Shown here: positions 36,520-48,893 of the stretch, piece by piece | How the letters are laid out: every line of letters begins with the position of its first letter | How positions within the stretch are numbered: the stretch's first letter is position 1 | NCBI RefSeq assembly: GCF_000247695.1 | Contig: NW_004624743.1 | Span: 11,306,170 to 11,370,169 of the forward strand | Direction of reading: 5' to 3' | DNA length: 64,000 nt | Source of the DNA: Heterocephalus glaber | Taxonomy: Eukaryota > Chordata > Mammalia > Rodentia > Bathyergidae | Translations under genes and position numbers: made by a program | Notes under the pieces: generated by a model | What the model saw: the letters and a program-made list of their open reading frames with translations, nothing else | Told to the model about the DNA's origin: nothing | Databases searched by the model: none

Positions 36520-37510
36520 TTGTATTTGCTGTTTTTTATCTCTTCCGGGATCACTATATCTTGCCCCTTATTGAAAATTAAAGATACATGCTGAATCTCT
36601 TGTACTTAAAACTGCCCCATTTGTCTGATCATCTTTGCAATAAATAGCCCACTTCCTCGTCTCCTATTGGCTCCTCAGTTCTGGGAATTTTGTACCTGTT
36701 TTTCTTATCACGCTGAAATTATTTTGTCAATGTAACATTTTTACCAAATCCAACAAAAATTTTTGTATCCCTTCTGTATTTCTTGATATTTCAGAACTAT
36801 TTCAGAACTTGGCTTCTGTTTTCTCTGTAGGCTTCTCTTGTCCTCTTACTTCCTTGCTTTTCTTTTTAGGATTCTGCCCTCTGTTTCCTTTCTCTGTGCT
36901 AGACAGCTTCTGCCTGGAGTCTCTTTTGATCTTTGATTCACACTCTCTCTTTAGACAATGTTACAAACCTATCGTGTCTATGCTGGAACTCTAGCAAGCC
37001 CTATTCTGTTTTTCTCTTTTGTCTTCTAATCTATCAACTTGTCCATGATCAAACTCTTCAAAGCAGGTCCCTTCTATACCCTCCCCCATGTTAGAAAACA
37101 AATTTCCATCATATTTCTTTAGCCAGAATCTTAAGAATATCTCTGACTCATCGACTCATCATTCTCCTTTGTCATTCCAATTCAGCCCACAATACTCATA
37201 TGTCTAGACCTTTCTATTTCTGCCTACCATCATTGACACTACCTAATCTTAAAAAATTTTTCTTTCTGGGAACCAAGTTAAGCTCCTAAATTTTTCTCTC
37301 TTATGCCTTCTGTCCAAATCCGATTTCCTTATGAAAGCCAAAGCAATGTTTGATGATAGAAAGTAATATATAACTACCTATATTTTATTTTTCCTACTTA
37401 AAACACCACATTCATACCATGATTAAGAATGCTCCTTATGTCCTGCCACTGCTTCCTCTCTAAAGTCATCTTGTATACCTCTCCCGCTTGCTCACTAACC
37501 TGTGTAAAAG
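36520..37510 (+). mobile_element. L2/CR1-type LINE body
   Basis: The order of phrases follows the reverse-transcriptase and 3' part of an L2 read on the plus strand: 'tttttaccaaatccaacaaa', 'aatatctctgactcatcgac', 'cattccaattcagcccacaa', 'ctgcctaccatcattgacac', 'cctgccactgcttcctctct', 'cttgtatacctctcccgctt'. It is strongly diverged, with no open frame. Confidence 0.55.
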
Positions 37511-37586
37511 CCTGTTTTATATTTTTCTTATAGGCCAGGGTTTTAATTAAAGCAAACTCAAGAGCCTAAAATAGTAATGCCTACAC

Positions 37587-37668
37587 CAGTGGTGGCGAAG
37601 CTACAGCACGCATAATGCAGCAGGCTGTTTCTGTCATTGAAAGCTCTCAAAAAGGTTTGCCATCACTG
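37587..37668. mobile_element. 82-bp hAT-type MITE
   Basis: The ends are inverted copies: left 'cagtggtggcgaag' and right, read in reverse, 'cagtgatggcaaac'. The flanking 8 bases are gcctacac and gcttaaac, matching at 6 of 8, as expected for a decayed hAT target duplication. No coding capacity. The TIR resembles hAT-Charlie elements. Confidence 0.65.
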
Positions 37669-37679
37669 GCTTAAACTGT

Positions 37680-38040
37680 ATTTCTATGGCTGCTTCCAAT
37701 GCTGGATGCACTTTTTTCCAATTTTTAGTTGAAAGGTAGCTTGATCTGAGAGACTTTATCTTATGCTATTTGGTGATTCACTGAGCCCTCTCCTCAGCAC
37801 CACTATCAATTCCTGGAGCTCATTACCCAGTTCAGTTTCTCTTGCAAACACATTCAGTCATTATCTTGTGTGTGTACTTGTGTTTTGTGTGTCTTTTTAT
37901 CCAATAGAAACTATGTTGTGCAACAACTATGCCATTCACTGCTTAGCATTTAGGACAGATTTTAGTATAGTTTTTGGTATAAGTTGTATGCCAGCAGCAT
38001 ACACATAACCTTCTTACACATAACCTTATTTATTTACTTA
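37680..38040. other. Nothing recognised
   Basis: Non-coding; ends with a TTAT-rich run at 38025-38046. Confidence 0.35.
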
Positions 38041-38044
38041 TTTA

Positions 38045-38113
38045 TTTTGGAGTACTAGAAATAGAACTTAGGTTCTCGCACACAACAAAAGCGCTCTATC
38101 TAATTGTAAATCC
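38045..38113 (-). mobile_element. ID-type SINE, diverged
   Basis: Reverse orientation: 'tttggagtactagaaataga', 'acttaggttctcgcacacaa', 'aaagcgctctatctaattgt'. These correspond to the B box and A box of an ID element, with a TTAT-rich tail to the left. Confidence 0.6.
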
Positions 38114-38640
38114 TTTAAAATTGTGCCTTTCCCATCATTCTCCATAGCAGTCACAGTGAAAAGTTTACATGTAGTTGTGAAATTAACTTATTGTATCAGG
38201 TGAGAAATATGCAGTTTATATGAATAGGCACTTTATCAAATTGCTATTTCCATGAACATCAATATTTGCTTACTTTGTGTTTCCAACATCCTATACAAGA
38301 GTTTTATGTTAATTCTCACTGAAAGCTTTAAAAGTAATCAATAATATTTGAATGCAACTTTTGGCCTATATTCTTCTTTAACTTGAATATTTTGTAATTG
38401 GTATCTCCCTCATCTATATAGATCATCTTATTCAATCTCCAAGACTTACTTAAGTAACATTTCCTTCATTACTCTTACCAAGTCTCTTAACTAGATCTCT
38501 TCCTACCTTGAATATGAATAGTACCTTTAATTTTAAAGATAATTTTAAGATATAAATACAGTCATAAGAAATGTTGCAGAAAAATTCTACTTTCCATTGT
38601 GTTGTAATACTTTATATAATAGTACAATATTAAAACTAGA

Positions 38641-38735
38641 AGGCTTTGGATGTAGATCATTGGTGCCACACTTACCTGGCAAATTCAAGGTCCTGAGTTT
38701 AATACCTGGTACCAAAAAAACAAAAACAAAAACAA
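38641..38735 (+). mobile_element. tRNA/ID-type SINE
   Basis: Plus-strand: 'ggctttggatgtagatcatt', 'cacacttacctggcaaattc', B box 'tgagtttaatacctggtacc', then an (A)nC tail. The overlapping plus-strand open frame is not a gene. Confidence 0.8.
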
Positions 38736-38874
38736 ACGAGAAAACTGATAATGATGAAATCTACTGGTGTTATTCATATATCAGCCCATGTGTGTTTGTG
38801 TGTGGATTTGGTTCTTTACAATTTTATCCGGGATTTGTATGGCTACTCCTATGGTAAATGTCACATCTAACCTA

Positions 38875-39186
38875 AATTGTCTCAACTCTTTTGGCTTGGG
38901 GCTCACCCACGGATCAGTAAAGCACACTTTGGGGTATGTCTGGTGGACCCTGGAAGTGTGACCTTGGATACAATATCGGGTCTCTGGCCCTTTCCTCTCT
39001 AACACTGTTCACCCACTTTGTTTTCCAGTCACTGTGAGCTAAACATCTCTGCTTCCACAATGATCTTTCTGCCTTGGAGACCAAGGACTGAATCTCCTGC
39101 AACTGTAAGCCAAATTAAATCTCTCTTCCTTTATATCGTGAATGTCAAGTGTTGTGGCCTAGTGATGGGAAAGATGACTAATACAG
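38875..39186 (+). mobile_element. MaLR LTR (MT/ORR1-like), plus strand
   Basis: The plus-strand 3' part is clear: 'ccaaggactgaatctcctgc', 'aactgtaagccaaattaaat', 'gatgggaaagatgactaata', ending in 'cagc' at about 39186. The 5' edge is uncertain. It meets the next LTR 3' end to 3' end. Confidence 0.65.
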
Positions 39187-39575
39187 CGTCTTAGTTACTT
39201 TTGTTGTTGCTGAGAAAAAATACCTGACACCCAAAGTGAAAGGATGAAAGGCTTATTTTGGCTCACTGTAGAGGTTTCAGTTCATACTTGGTTGGCTGCA
39301 AGGCAAGGTGGCATGGCAGATGGGCATCACAGAAGAGAAATAGTTCATGGCAGGAAGAAGGCAGAAGCAACAAGCAACCTCACTAGACCTCTTTCTGTCC
39401 CTTATGTTTTATCCAGGCTACTCACACTTGGGGGAGGGGTAGCACTCACACCCTTAATCCTAGTATTGCATCCTCGATCTCAGCATCACACACTCCAGAT
39501 CCAACCACCTTTGAAAACCCCACCTATGACTGCATGAGGCTTTGAGGGGACATCTAGACATAAGCCATAACACAC
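39187..39575 (-). mobile_element. MaLR LTR (MT/ORR1-like), minus strand
   Basis: Read in reverse: 'gtcttagttacttttgttgt', 'aaaaatacctgacacccaaa', 'ggcttattttggctcactgt', 'catggcaggaagaaggcaga', ending 'ataagccataacacaca'. It begins directly at the 3' end of the plus-strand LTR. The 97-codon plus frame inside is not a gene. Confidence 0.75.
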
Positions 39576-39589
39576 AGTAAGGACTTGAG

Positions 39590-39990
39590 TGCTATCATTT
39601 CACAGGCACAGCCTTATCTTTCCCTACCTACCCAATCCTTGGGAGCCTGTTTTTTATCTCCAGAATTTTGTCATTTCCATTTTGTAAGATAAATGGAATA
39701 ATATAGTTGTGAACCATTTCAAATTGGATTTCTTTCATTTAGCATAATTCCCTTGAGATTCATCCAAGTTTTCTGATCTATCAATGGTGGCATCCTTTTA
39801 TTGCCGAGGAGTATTCTATGATAATGAATGCAGTATGGTTTATTCAATCATTCATACCTGGAAGGATGTCGGAGTCACTCTCCAACTTTGGGATATTATG
39901 AATAAAAGCCCTATGCACATTCATGCACATTTTTTTGTGTGAGCATAAGACTTTATTTCTTTGGGATAATGGCATAAACAAATGTTTTAA
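39590..39990 (-). mobile_element. L1M 3' end, minus strand
   Basis: Reverse L1M (MB to ME-like): 'catttagcataattcccttg', 'agattcatccaagttttctg', 'ttattgccgaggagtattct', 'gatattatgaataaaagccc', 'tttgtgtgagcataagactt'. A classic old 3' end. Confidence 0.85.
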
Positions 39991-39994
39991 AATT

Positions 39995-40775
39995 GAGAAA
40001 TTAGCAAAAGATCAAAATGCTTAAGGGAAAGGAAAATCTGGACTCTTTAAGAACCTGGAAGTCATAAGAGAGAAGTATTATAGTATATTTTTCATAAATT
40101 AAAACAATGTTACTCATATTCTGAAGCTTCTGTATTATTTAATTTTTCTTAATTAAGCTCAAAAATTCGTGTATAATATAAAAGCTACTTATTAGTAATG
40201 CAGACCTTTGGTAATAAAATATGTTCAACTATTGTACCATCAAATGAATCACACTGACCATGACACCAAACCTATGTGTTGTGCATTTTTTTATTATAAA
40301 ATCTATTCTATTGTTCTTATTGCTGAAATTTGTATTTTATGGTATCTATTATTAATATTGCATGTGGCATAAAGTATACAATTTGTTTACTATTCCATAA
40401 TGAATATTTGAATCAATCAGCTTTGGGTGTATCTACAGAGGTAATATCATGATTATGGACATTTGATGCACATAGACATAATCAAAAAGCAGAAAATGCT
40501 ATCAATCTAGTAATTGTTTGCTATGAATCATAAGGAACATACTGTTTTTTATGTTATTATTGAACAATTAAATTGTCTATTAGTTCCAGACCACCAGTGT
40601 TACTATTGAATTTGATGTTTTTATATTGCTTGTCAATCAAAGCTAAATCTTTTGTTCAACTTTCCCCCCTGGAAATTTTCTAAATAAAACACATTCTTTG
40701 GTGTCTAATTCACCATAATCAATGAGCCCATTCAATGTGCATCCCTTTGCCTCAATATATTTCTATTCTTTACTT
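39995..40775. other. Nothing recognised
   Basis: AT-rich non-coding sequence. Confidence 0.35.
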
Positions 40776-40779
40776 TCAT

Positions 40780-41210
40780 TGTATATTACTTCTTAACCAT
40801 TATGAAAATATTATATGTGTTTCTTCTAATTTTGGGAGAATATACATACCTTAAATTTCATGCCTTTACAATTCTTTCACCTCCTATCATTCATTTTTCT
40901 TTATCTGCCTTTAAATATGCAAAAGCCTCATTCTGCAAAATTATTTTATTATCCTTAACATTTTTACCTTTTGAGTTGTCAAGATTTTCACATATGTAGT
41001 TCATAAGCTCTGCTTCTACTTTTTTCCCCATCTAATCTTTATATAACTCCATCAATTTCATGCTCCATTCTCATCTCTCAGCCAAAATAACAGCCCCAAA
41101 TTTGACAACAGCAATCTCCTTATTCCATAAAAATAATAATATTTCTCATCGTGGTTCCCAGCACACTATCAATGTTGGTTATCAAATTCTTCTGAAATTT
41201 GCTTCCTATC
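40780..41210 (+). mobile_element. Possible L2/CR1 fragment
   Basis: C/T-rich plus strand with short phrases ('catctaatctttatataact', 'caatctccttattcc') that could be the reverse-transcriptase part of an L2. Weak. Confidence 0.25.
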
Positions 41211-41229
41211 AGTAGTACTTAAAACAGGT

Positions 41230-44200
41230 TCTTGCTTTGCTTCTAACAAATATTAAAGACACACAGTTTCTTTCCCATTCCATTTGAAAACACTAATTTC
41301 TTTGAAGAATGAGTGAGCTAGAATCATTAAGATACTATCCAAGGGAAGGGTTGAGGATTTTGTTCTGTGTCCAAGCAAAAAGAACTTTGATATTGGGTAA
41401 CCACCAAACACAACAGGAAGTTGAGATTCACTAGGTACATCATACAATAGTGATTTCCCAGGATATTGCCAAAATAAAAAAAAAGACAACCATGTACAGT
41501 ACCACATGCAGCTTTTTGTGCTGCTCTGGAGATATTTTGGTTTCTCATGCCACGTAACTATTATTCATACCCTTAAAACTTTCTTCACAGAAATAGTAAA
41601 ATTTGCAATAGAAAAATAGAGAATAGATAAGCTATGATAGATGGGTCTTTTGTCTCCCATGCTCCCTGCAATGAAAAATTATCTTCATATATGTTCCATT
41701 ATGAATATTTTATCAATATTCAACTTGACCTTAACTTTCCTATTTAAAAACAGATTAGAAAAAAATATTTTGTTGATCTTCTGGGTCACACAACCTTCTT
41801 TTTCAAAGATATCTTAGACATAATAGAGGAAACTAAACTTAGGTGCCAGTAATAAAATCTCTACTAAAAATGTCTCTTCTATGAAGCTAAACAACAACAA
41901 TAATTATTATACTTTCTGTTCCCTTCCAAGACTCAAGCCATTTCCTATATTTTAAAAACTGAAGTCACCAAAATGAGCTACTATCTGGTGTGAAAAGAGG
42001 AAAACACCACCTTGGATATATATGATATCTATTTTCACCTAATAGAGTTAATATAAATCTTCGTAACTGTAATTCAGAAAAAAATAAAGTTAAAAAGATG
42101 AATATGAACCTTTGAAGTGCCTCATGTGACAATGACCCCGGTGGCCTGCCTCTCTCTCCTACCCCATCTCATTTTTATACAACCTCAGACATAATAAGCC
42201 TGCCACAACTAATGTTATAAAGTAGTAATTGTTCCTAATTGGTAGGGAGGCGACAGACCATTCTGGTAATGTTGTGAAACTGTAAGAAAGGAAGACTGAG
42301 AACATTCACAGGCCCAGCAGTAATTATCCACTAATTTGGCCTGTTTGTGTGGGGACAGCTCATTATAGCCCTTAAGAAACCTCAGAATAAAGAGGGAAAG
42401 TAGGTAGGAGGCAAGGTTAAATAATTAGTGTTCAGCAGATTTTTTTAAAGATTCAAAGAATAGGATTAAGGGCGGGAAATGTGACCAGAGTGACAATTAA
42501 GAAATAGTAGAACATTCTGAACCAACTGAGTTTTATGTTTTTGTGGGAGTAGGGGTATGTAAGAATTCAAAATCATAGCATTAAAAATGGCATGTAATTT
42601 TTATGATGCCCTTTCAATTATGACCCTGATCATCTTACATTTTATGGTGGCAATCTCATACTTAACAAGAGATTTATTCTCATGAGTCCTAAAAAGATTT
42701 TCAGTTTTCATAAAATAATGTATAAGAAAGTTTCATATTACTTTTTCCTTAACATTTGTGAATTTATTTTAAGAGTTAAGAAACATAATCTTGCACTCAT
42801 ATACCAATAGTTTAGCAGGAGCTTCGAAAAGAAATAATTATTCAAATATCACTTTGTTAGTAAGCCTGAATTCTTAGAATTATTCATATATATATAAATA
42901 TACATCCCAGTTTGCATATATATTATATATATATTTGCCATCTCCATTTCAATAGCAAATATACTTGCTCTTGGTTTTATATGAATATGTATAATACGTA
43001 TATGGATAATATATATATATCTCCACACATATGCATAACTATATTTTGTCAATAATCAATTTGTATATAGTATTTAAAAGGTTTTCTCATGGTGTAATGT
43101 CTCCTTCATTTGTAATATTGTTTCAATCAAATTATGTGATTGCAATTAAATTATTTTTTACCTTTAGAAAATAAAATAAAATGAACACTTTTAAGTTAAA
43201 TGACCTCTAAATTTTGAGTTTCTCAGGAAAGACCTATTTATGGGTTAAATGCGTACTCATTGAAGGACTTTGGAGAAAGTTTACAATAGTATAAACCCTA
43301 TTCCTTTGCTAAAATATGAGAATATGGCCACCTATAATGTAGGAACAGAAGCATTAGTCTTATGAAATGTATTTAAACTAAAATATGATATTCATGTTGT
43401 AAAGTTTATGCATTTTGTCCAAAAATACATAAGTTGCTTTATTGTAATACAAAAGAAACTTCTGTAGGTCAAGAGTTGAGTTGGATAAGTATTTTCCTCA
43501 TAAAGGAATGATTATGTCAATGTAAGTATGAGTAAATTACTCAAAAATTATCACCAACATTGAAAATCAATTCAAAACACATGCTAAAAGCCCCATCTTC
43601 CAATGAGTAAGGATTATCTTCATTTGTGTGCAAAGTAATTGTAGTGTAGGAATGATACATTTATTACCATAATTTCCTTCCCCTTTGAAATATGTATCAG
43701 TATCATTCAGTGAATGGTATGCTCCCTCGTACTTATTAACTTCTGAAGCTCATGACATATATAGTTGAATAAAAAAGAATTTACTTTTATACGATCTTTT
43801 CAAATATTTAATGTATTCTAATAGACTTGTAGTTCTCTAAATTATTATTCTCAATATCATTTTGAAGACTACCAGTAACTTTGTCATTTTCTGTTTGTAT
43901 CTTTACTCACTCAATATTCTCTATACAAAAACACTAAAACTGCCAATTTTAGCTTATTAAAGAATAGTGATACAAAAGCAAATGAACCAGATACTGCATT
44001 AGTGATTTTTCTAAGAATTATTTGATGTTCTTGAAGTCTAATGTTAGTGATGCATCAGACTGTAAATATCTTTCCACAATTTTAGCATCAACATGGTAGA
44101 GAATAAGGATTTGAGGGTCTTTTTAGTTTCCTTGACTTGAAAATATTTTCTATAAGTGTGTTTGCAGATATATTATGTTTTATCTGATTCATTAGAATCA

Positions 44201-44980
44201 TTGACATTTCTGATTCATTGGCATTTTTACTGCTCGCAAAGTCCCTAATCTTATTGTAATATTTCTTAGGCATGTGATCAATGTAGCTAATGCATTTTAC
44301 AGTTCTAGGCCTATGTATCACAGGTGACGAATTTGCTGCACACAGCAAGCCTCTCCTAACATTCTGTGCACCCTTACATTTTTCCACTGTCCTTACAGTT
44401 AGCCTGGGATTATGCGCCTACTTCTCATTAGTAGCTTGAAAGTACACATGTTAATTTATACATCCAGAGAAATTGAAGTGAACTTAAGTGATCCCACCTG
44501 TGGTAGCCTGTTTGGCCGACCTGGGAATTCCCACGAATACATAGTAGCATCACAATGCAGAGTGAGTAGATTCTAGCCATTCACTTGGATGAGGGTTATC
44601 CAGAGGGTGGAATTTACATGGTAAGGAAAATACAACTTTGCTATCTTAAGCCGCAGGTACTTAGCATATTTACTCTTCTAGCCTTAACGGGATCCTAAAA
44701 TTTGTTAAGTAGCAAGAAATTACAATTCACAGTTGACTTTGTATCATCTCACACTGATATCTGGTTCCTCAACTTGAAAACAATATCAAGAAATTAAAAT
44801 AATTTTTTTCATTCTATAATACATTGTTAATTTAAAACTTTAGGTATCAAGAATATGATGGAAATAAGCATTTGTAACCATCCAACTAGAAATTTAGATT
44901 AAAAAAATAAAGATACTTGAAACCATGTAGACAACCATTGTTTAAGAGTCAATTAATCCAGAAGGAAATAACATAGCCTT
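41230..44980. other. Long unassigned stretch
   Basis: Almost 4 kb without a firm call. It contains a GC-richer part (42120-42430), a TA-rich block (42880-43030), and a mixed part (44460-44680) that might be an old ERVL-type LTR. No coding frame is convincing. Confidence 0.35.
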
Positions 44981-44983
44981 TAA

Positions 44984-44986
44984 GAA

Positions 44987-45012
<26 letters not shown>
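44984..45012. repeat. (TA)n microsatellite
   Basis: Uninterrupted TA run directly before a T run and a B1 element. Confidence 0.9.
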
Positions 45013-45017
<5 letters not shown>

Positions 45018-45021
45018 TTTT

Positions 45022-45141
45022 GCCAGGCATGGTGGCACACCTGTAATACCAGCACTTGGAAGGCTGAGGCAGGAGGATGTCACAAATTCGAGGCCAGCAT
45101 GAACTACATAGCAAGACCCTGTGTCAAAAAAACAAAAAAAT
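45022..45141 (+). mobile_element. B1-type SINE without the 29-bp duplication
   Basis: Plus-strand 7SL-derived SINE: 'gccaggcatggtggcacacc', 'taataccagcacttggaagg', 'aattcgaggccagcatgaac', 'gcaagaccctgtgtc', A-rich tail. The internal duplication is missing, so it is an older or deleted B1 form. Confidence 0.9.
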
Positions 45142-45168
45142 GTTTTTTTCCCTGAAAGAACTGCTCGT

Positions 45169-45169
45169 G

Positions 45170-45212
<43 letters not shown>

Positions 45213-45230
45213 TGTGTGTGTCTGTGTGTA
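45169..45230. repeat. (GT)n microsatellite
   Basis: About thirty GT units, interrupted twice by TC near the right end. The 176-codon minus frame across this microsatellite and the B1 is an artefact of the repeats. Confidence 0.95.
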
Positions 45231-45479
45231 TCTAAGACATAGAAAAACTGGTGAATCCTTTGTCAATCTGAAGGAAGTAAACTTCAGTTGCTTAGGAAAC
45301 CAGGATTTAAGGAGATTAAAAAGAGCAAAATAGGTAAAGATCTTGGAGAGAAAAGGACATGTAAGGTTCATAGGAGCACCAGAACATCTACAGTAGCTAG
45401 TTGACGTCCTCATAGAAATAATGGAGTCCACTAAAAGGAAGAAAATTTGCAGGAGAAAATTTGAAGAAAATGGGCACAA

Positions 45480-46611
45480 AACCTCAGAAAGCAGCTGTTC
45501 CCAGAAGCTTTCTAGCTAACAACCTCTATGCTACCTCTGGTGTCTGTATTGCATTTGTGTGATTAGCCTTCAGACTGTAAGCCTCTTGTGGCAAGCATTA
45601 TTGGTTTTTTGTTTTTTTTATAAAGCTCTTTTCCTAAGACTTTATGAATAGCAGTGGCAACATTCATGCTGCTGAATATTTTTAAATGCATCACAAAAGC
45701 AAGTGTGTAGCTTAAGGTCACTACTGTTAAGAAACCAAGTGTCCTCTGTGCCTTCTTTCTGTGAAGCAGCTTAGGAACATCTCAAAAAACGAGACTTAAA
45801 AACATTCCATCTCAGTACATGGTGCACATGTGCATTTAGAAGCATAGAGAGGTATTTTGTCTGGAACTCAGCAACTCTAAATCTTTTTAAGAGTAGATTT
45901 TCTGGGCCTGGGATTTAGCTCCGTGGTTCTGCCGCCTGCCTTGAAAGCACATGGCCCCGAGTTCAATCCCTGATACAAAAAAAACCCCAAAAAACAAAAA
46001 AACCCCAGTAGACTTTCTGACATACCTGGTTTTATGTGTTGACCTGGCTGGAGTATGATAGGAAAATGAAGACTTTTTCATCAGCTCCAGTATTGCTTAC
46101 ATCTCACAAAGAGGCTAATAATAAACTGGGAAATTATTTAAGTGGGTTTTGCCAAGCAGAGATTTGTGGGTTTTTTTTTTTGTATAGTTTTCAGTGAATA
46201 TATGAAATCTGAAGGAAACTTTAGAGGTATTTTAATGGTCCAGGTGAAGGTGCCAGTTGCTGTTCAATATCACACTCTACAAAAGCTTCATTACTTTATT
46301 TGATGCTGGTTGCTAAGCAGCCATTGAAGAGTGTAAATCTACTGGGGACCTTTACCAGCCAGAGGCTGATAATATACTGTTGTCATGCAAGGAATTAACG
46401 CACATGCTCCAACTGCTAAATAGGAAAAGAACCTAAAAAAGAAAATGAGCAAAAAAACAGCTTGACTGAAATAAAACTTGATCAATATAAATGGTATTTT
46501 TGAAACATTCCAGGAAGGTTACTTTTTGTCAAACTTGCCTGGGGGCTGTTTGTTCAAAACTTGTATTTAATAAATGAACACCTGACTTTAAAAAAAAAAA
46601 AGAAAGAAAGA
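45480..46611 (+). pseudogene. Possible retrocopy of an mRNA 3' UTR
   Basis: At the right end an AATAAA (46569-46574) lies 15 bases before a run of A (46590-46601) that passes into GAAA units. This is the layout of a retroposed poly(A) transcript end. The sequence upstream reads like a 3' UTR, without frames, and is split by a SINE at 45904-46006. The parent gene is not recognised and the left edge is not known. It may instead be a chance AATAAA next to an A run. Confidence 0.35.
45904..46006 (+). mobile_element. tRNA/ID-type SINE with target duplication
   Basis: Plus-strand: 'gggcctgggatttagctccg', 'tctgccgcctgccttgaaag', B box 'gagttcaatccctgatac', tail of A runs broken by CCCC. Flanking repeats agtagattttct (45892-45903) and agtagactttct (46007-46018) match at 11 of 12 bases. 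Confidence 0.9.
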
Positions 46612-46614
46612 ATA

Positions 46615-48850
46615 GAGTCCAGAAGATAAAGAGTGTTCACATGTGAGGACTTCAGAGAAAATAGCTGCCAACTAGAATGCTACACCTATGGAAACTATAC
46701 TTGAAAATATGAAATCAAAGTAAAGATAATACCAAACAAAGTTTGAGAATTTCTTACCAGAAAAACCCATGGTAAAAAACCAAAAAAACCCCCCAAAACC
46801 CCCAAAAAACAAGTGAAGATCTCCAAACAGAAAGAAAATAATGCAGAATTAAAGTATGAAAATTTAGGAAGCAATTAAAAGTAATGCAGAATCTAAATGT
46901 ATGGGTAAATAAACATGGATATTGGTTTTATAAAAATACTTTTAGTATTATCTCAGCTCCAAACCATATAAAGAAATAAAATTAATGAAAAAATTAGGCA
47001 AATATTAAATGGAAATATATAGTTATTGTGATCTAATTTCATTACATTCTTTAATAAACTACATGCACAAATCTGTAGTCAACAGCAATAAATAATTTAC
47101 ACATTTAATTCTATGGTGAAAGTAATCTATAAGCAATATGTCAGTAGGGCATAAAATATCAAAATTACTTAATCTATATTTAAATAAAAAAAGAAAAGAG
47201 CTTATAATAGATGGACAAATGAAAAACAGTGAGATTATGGATATAAACGCAAACATGTCAATAATTACATTAAATGTAAATAAAATAAACATCATTTAAA
47301 AGAAAAAATGTTAAGAATGAATTAGAGTACAAAACCCAATTATACAATGTTTAATGAGATGTAGCCAAGATATATATAAGAAAGAAAAAGCACTGAAATA
47401 TGAATATAGAAAAAAAGACAAACCAAAAGAAAATTCTTGCTGATGTGCTAATGGCAGAAATAATAGATTGAGAAATATTGCCAAATTTTAAAATGGTAAT
47501 GACTTAATGATGAAGAGAATGATTTATCAATCAAGTATAACTACTCTAAATATATGTACTTAATAATATAGCTTAAATTGCACAAAGCAAAACATTATCA
47601 GAGCTTAAAAAATACAAAATATCTATAATGAAGTTGTAAAACTTTCATATTTCTTTCAATGCTAACAGAACAGGACAAAAATGTCAGAAGGCATAAAAAA
47701 CTCCTGGACATTTTCAACTAATCTGACCTAATTCATATTTGTAGAATGATATGGCCAGCAACACATATACTACAACCGTACATCATTTTTCTGAAAATTC
47801 ATAATATGCCAGAATATTATATAAGCTTATCAAAATTTATAAGAATTAATTCAAATATCCTCTTTTGTTTTAGAGAAATTAAGATTAAAAGTAATAAGAA
47901 GTTAGAATGTTTTCAATATTTGGAAATATCTTCTTAATGATCATATGATTACAGAACACTGTATATTATGAAGGGAATTAGAAAACATTCTAGAGAGAAA
48001 TATAATCAAATATGAGATAATAAACTTGTAGGATAAAGCTAAAGCTATACTTAATCAGAAAACTATAACCTTTAAAAACATATAATAAAAACATTTTCTT
48101 TAAAAGTTGAAAATCAGTGATACAAAAATGTAAGAATGCATACACCCATATGCAATATGAAATTAAGAAAAAATATATAAAAATAAACACAGAGGACCTT
48201 AATAATAGGAAATAATGATAAGAGAAGAAATGAATAATATCAATAACGAATGCATACTAGCCTGAATAAACAAAATCAAGTCATTTTTGAAGGGTCATAA
48301 AATGACTGCTGCACAGTTGTCCAAGGAGGATAAAAATAGCACAATTTACTAATACTAGAAATGAGAGGCAAAATAACTCTAAATTCTGTAGTAATTAGAA
48401 GCCAATAAGATATTGTTTTGAATATTGACTACTCTGTCAATACACTTAAAAAATAAGAGAAAATGTACAAATTCCTCAAAACTCAATCTAAGAACATTAA
48501 CCCAGGAAGTGGAAAATCCGAACAGAAGAAATTGAATTAGGTGAAAACATTTCTACAAACAAAGCTAAGAAATACCCAAACATTGCTCAACAGTAAATTG
48601 AATAAATAAATTATGGCACACACCAGTAAAGGTGTTAGGATTATTGCTATGTCAACATGAACAAATCTCATAAGAGTAATGTTGATTGAAAGCAACAAAA
48701 GTACATTCTCTGTATAATACACAGTAAAGGAACAGAAAGCAAACCCAGAGCCTTCAATGTCATAACAGCGTTTACCATTTTGCAGAGGTGATGAAGGCAA
48801 GGAAGCAGCTGTGAGAGGTGGGAATGGCAGGGTTTTATACTAGCACACTC
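46615..48850 (+). mobile_element. L1M/HAL1 relic
   Basis: An old plus-strand LINE in the order of ORF1 C-terminus ('aatagctgccaactagaatg'), intervening region, ORF2 endonuclease start ('tcaataattacattaaatgt', then 'aaataaaataaaca'), the EN end ('tgatatggccagcaacacat') and a degenerate 3' part ('gaataaataaattatggcac'). It is saturated with stops. The poly-A/C patch at 46771-46811 is internal. Subfamily not resolved. Confidence 0.65.
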
Positions 48851-48893
48851 ATCAGTGCTGCTAATCAGATTTTGAGAAAGTTTCAGCATAAAG

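Noticed and set aside
39244..39537. 97-codon plus-strand frame
   Set aside because: It is antisense sequence of a MaLR LTR.
44460..44680. Possible ERVL-type LTR
   Set aside because: Only a short 'cttaagccgc' phrase fits; the rest did not follow any LTR I could recall.
44949..45479. 176-codon minus-strand open frame
   Set aside because: It is made of a (GT)n microsatellite read as Thr-His and a B1 element read backwards.
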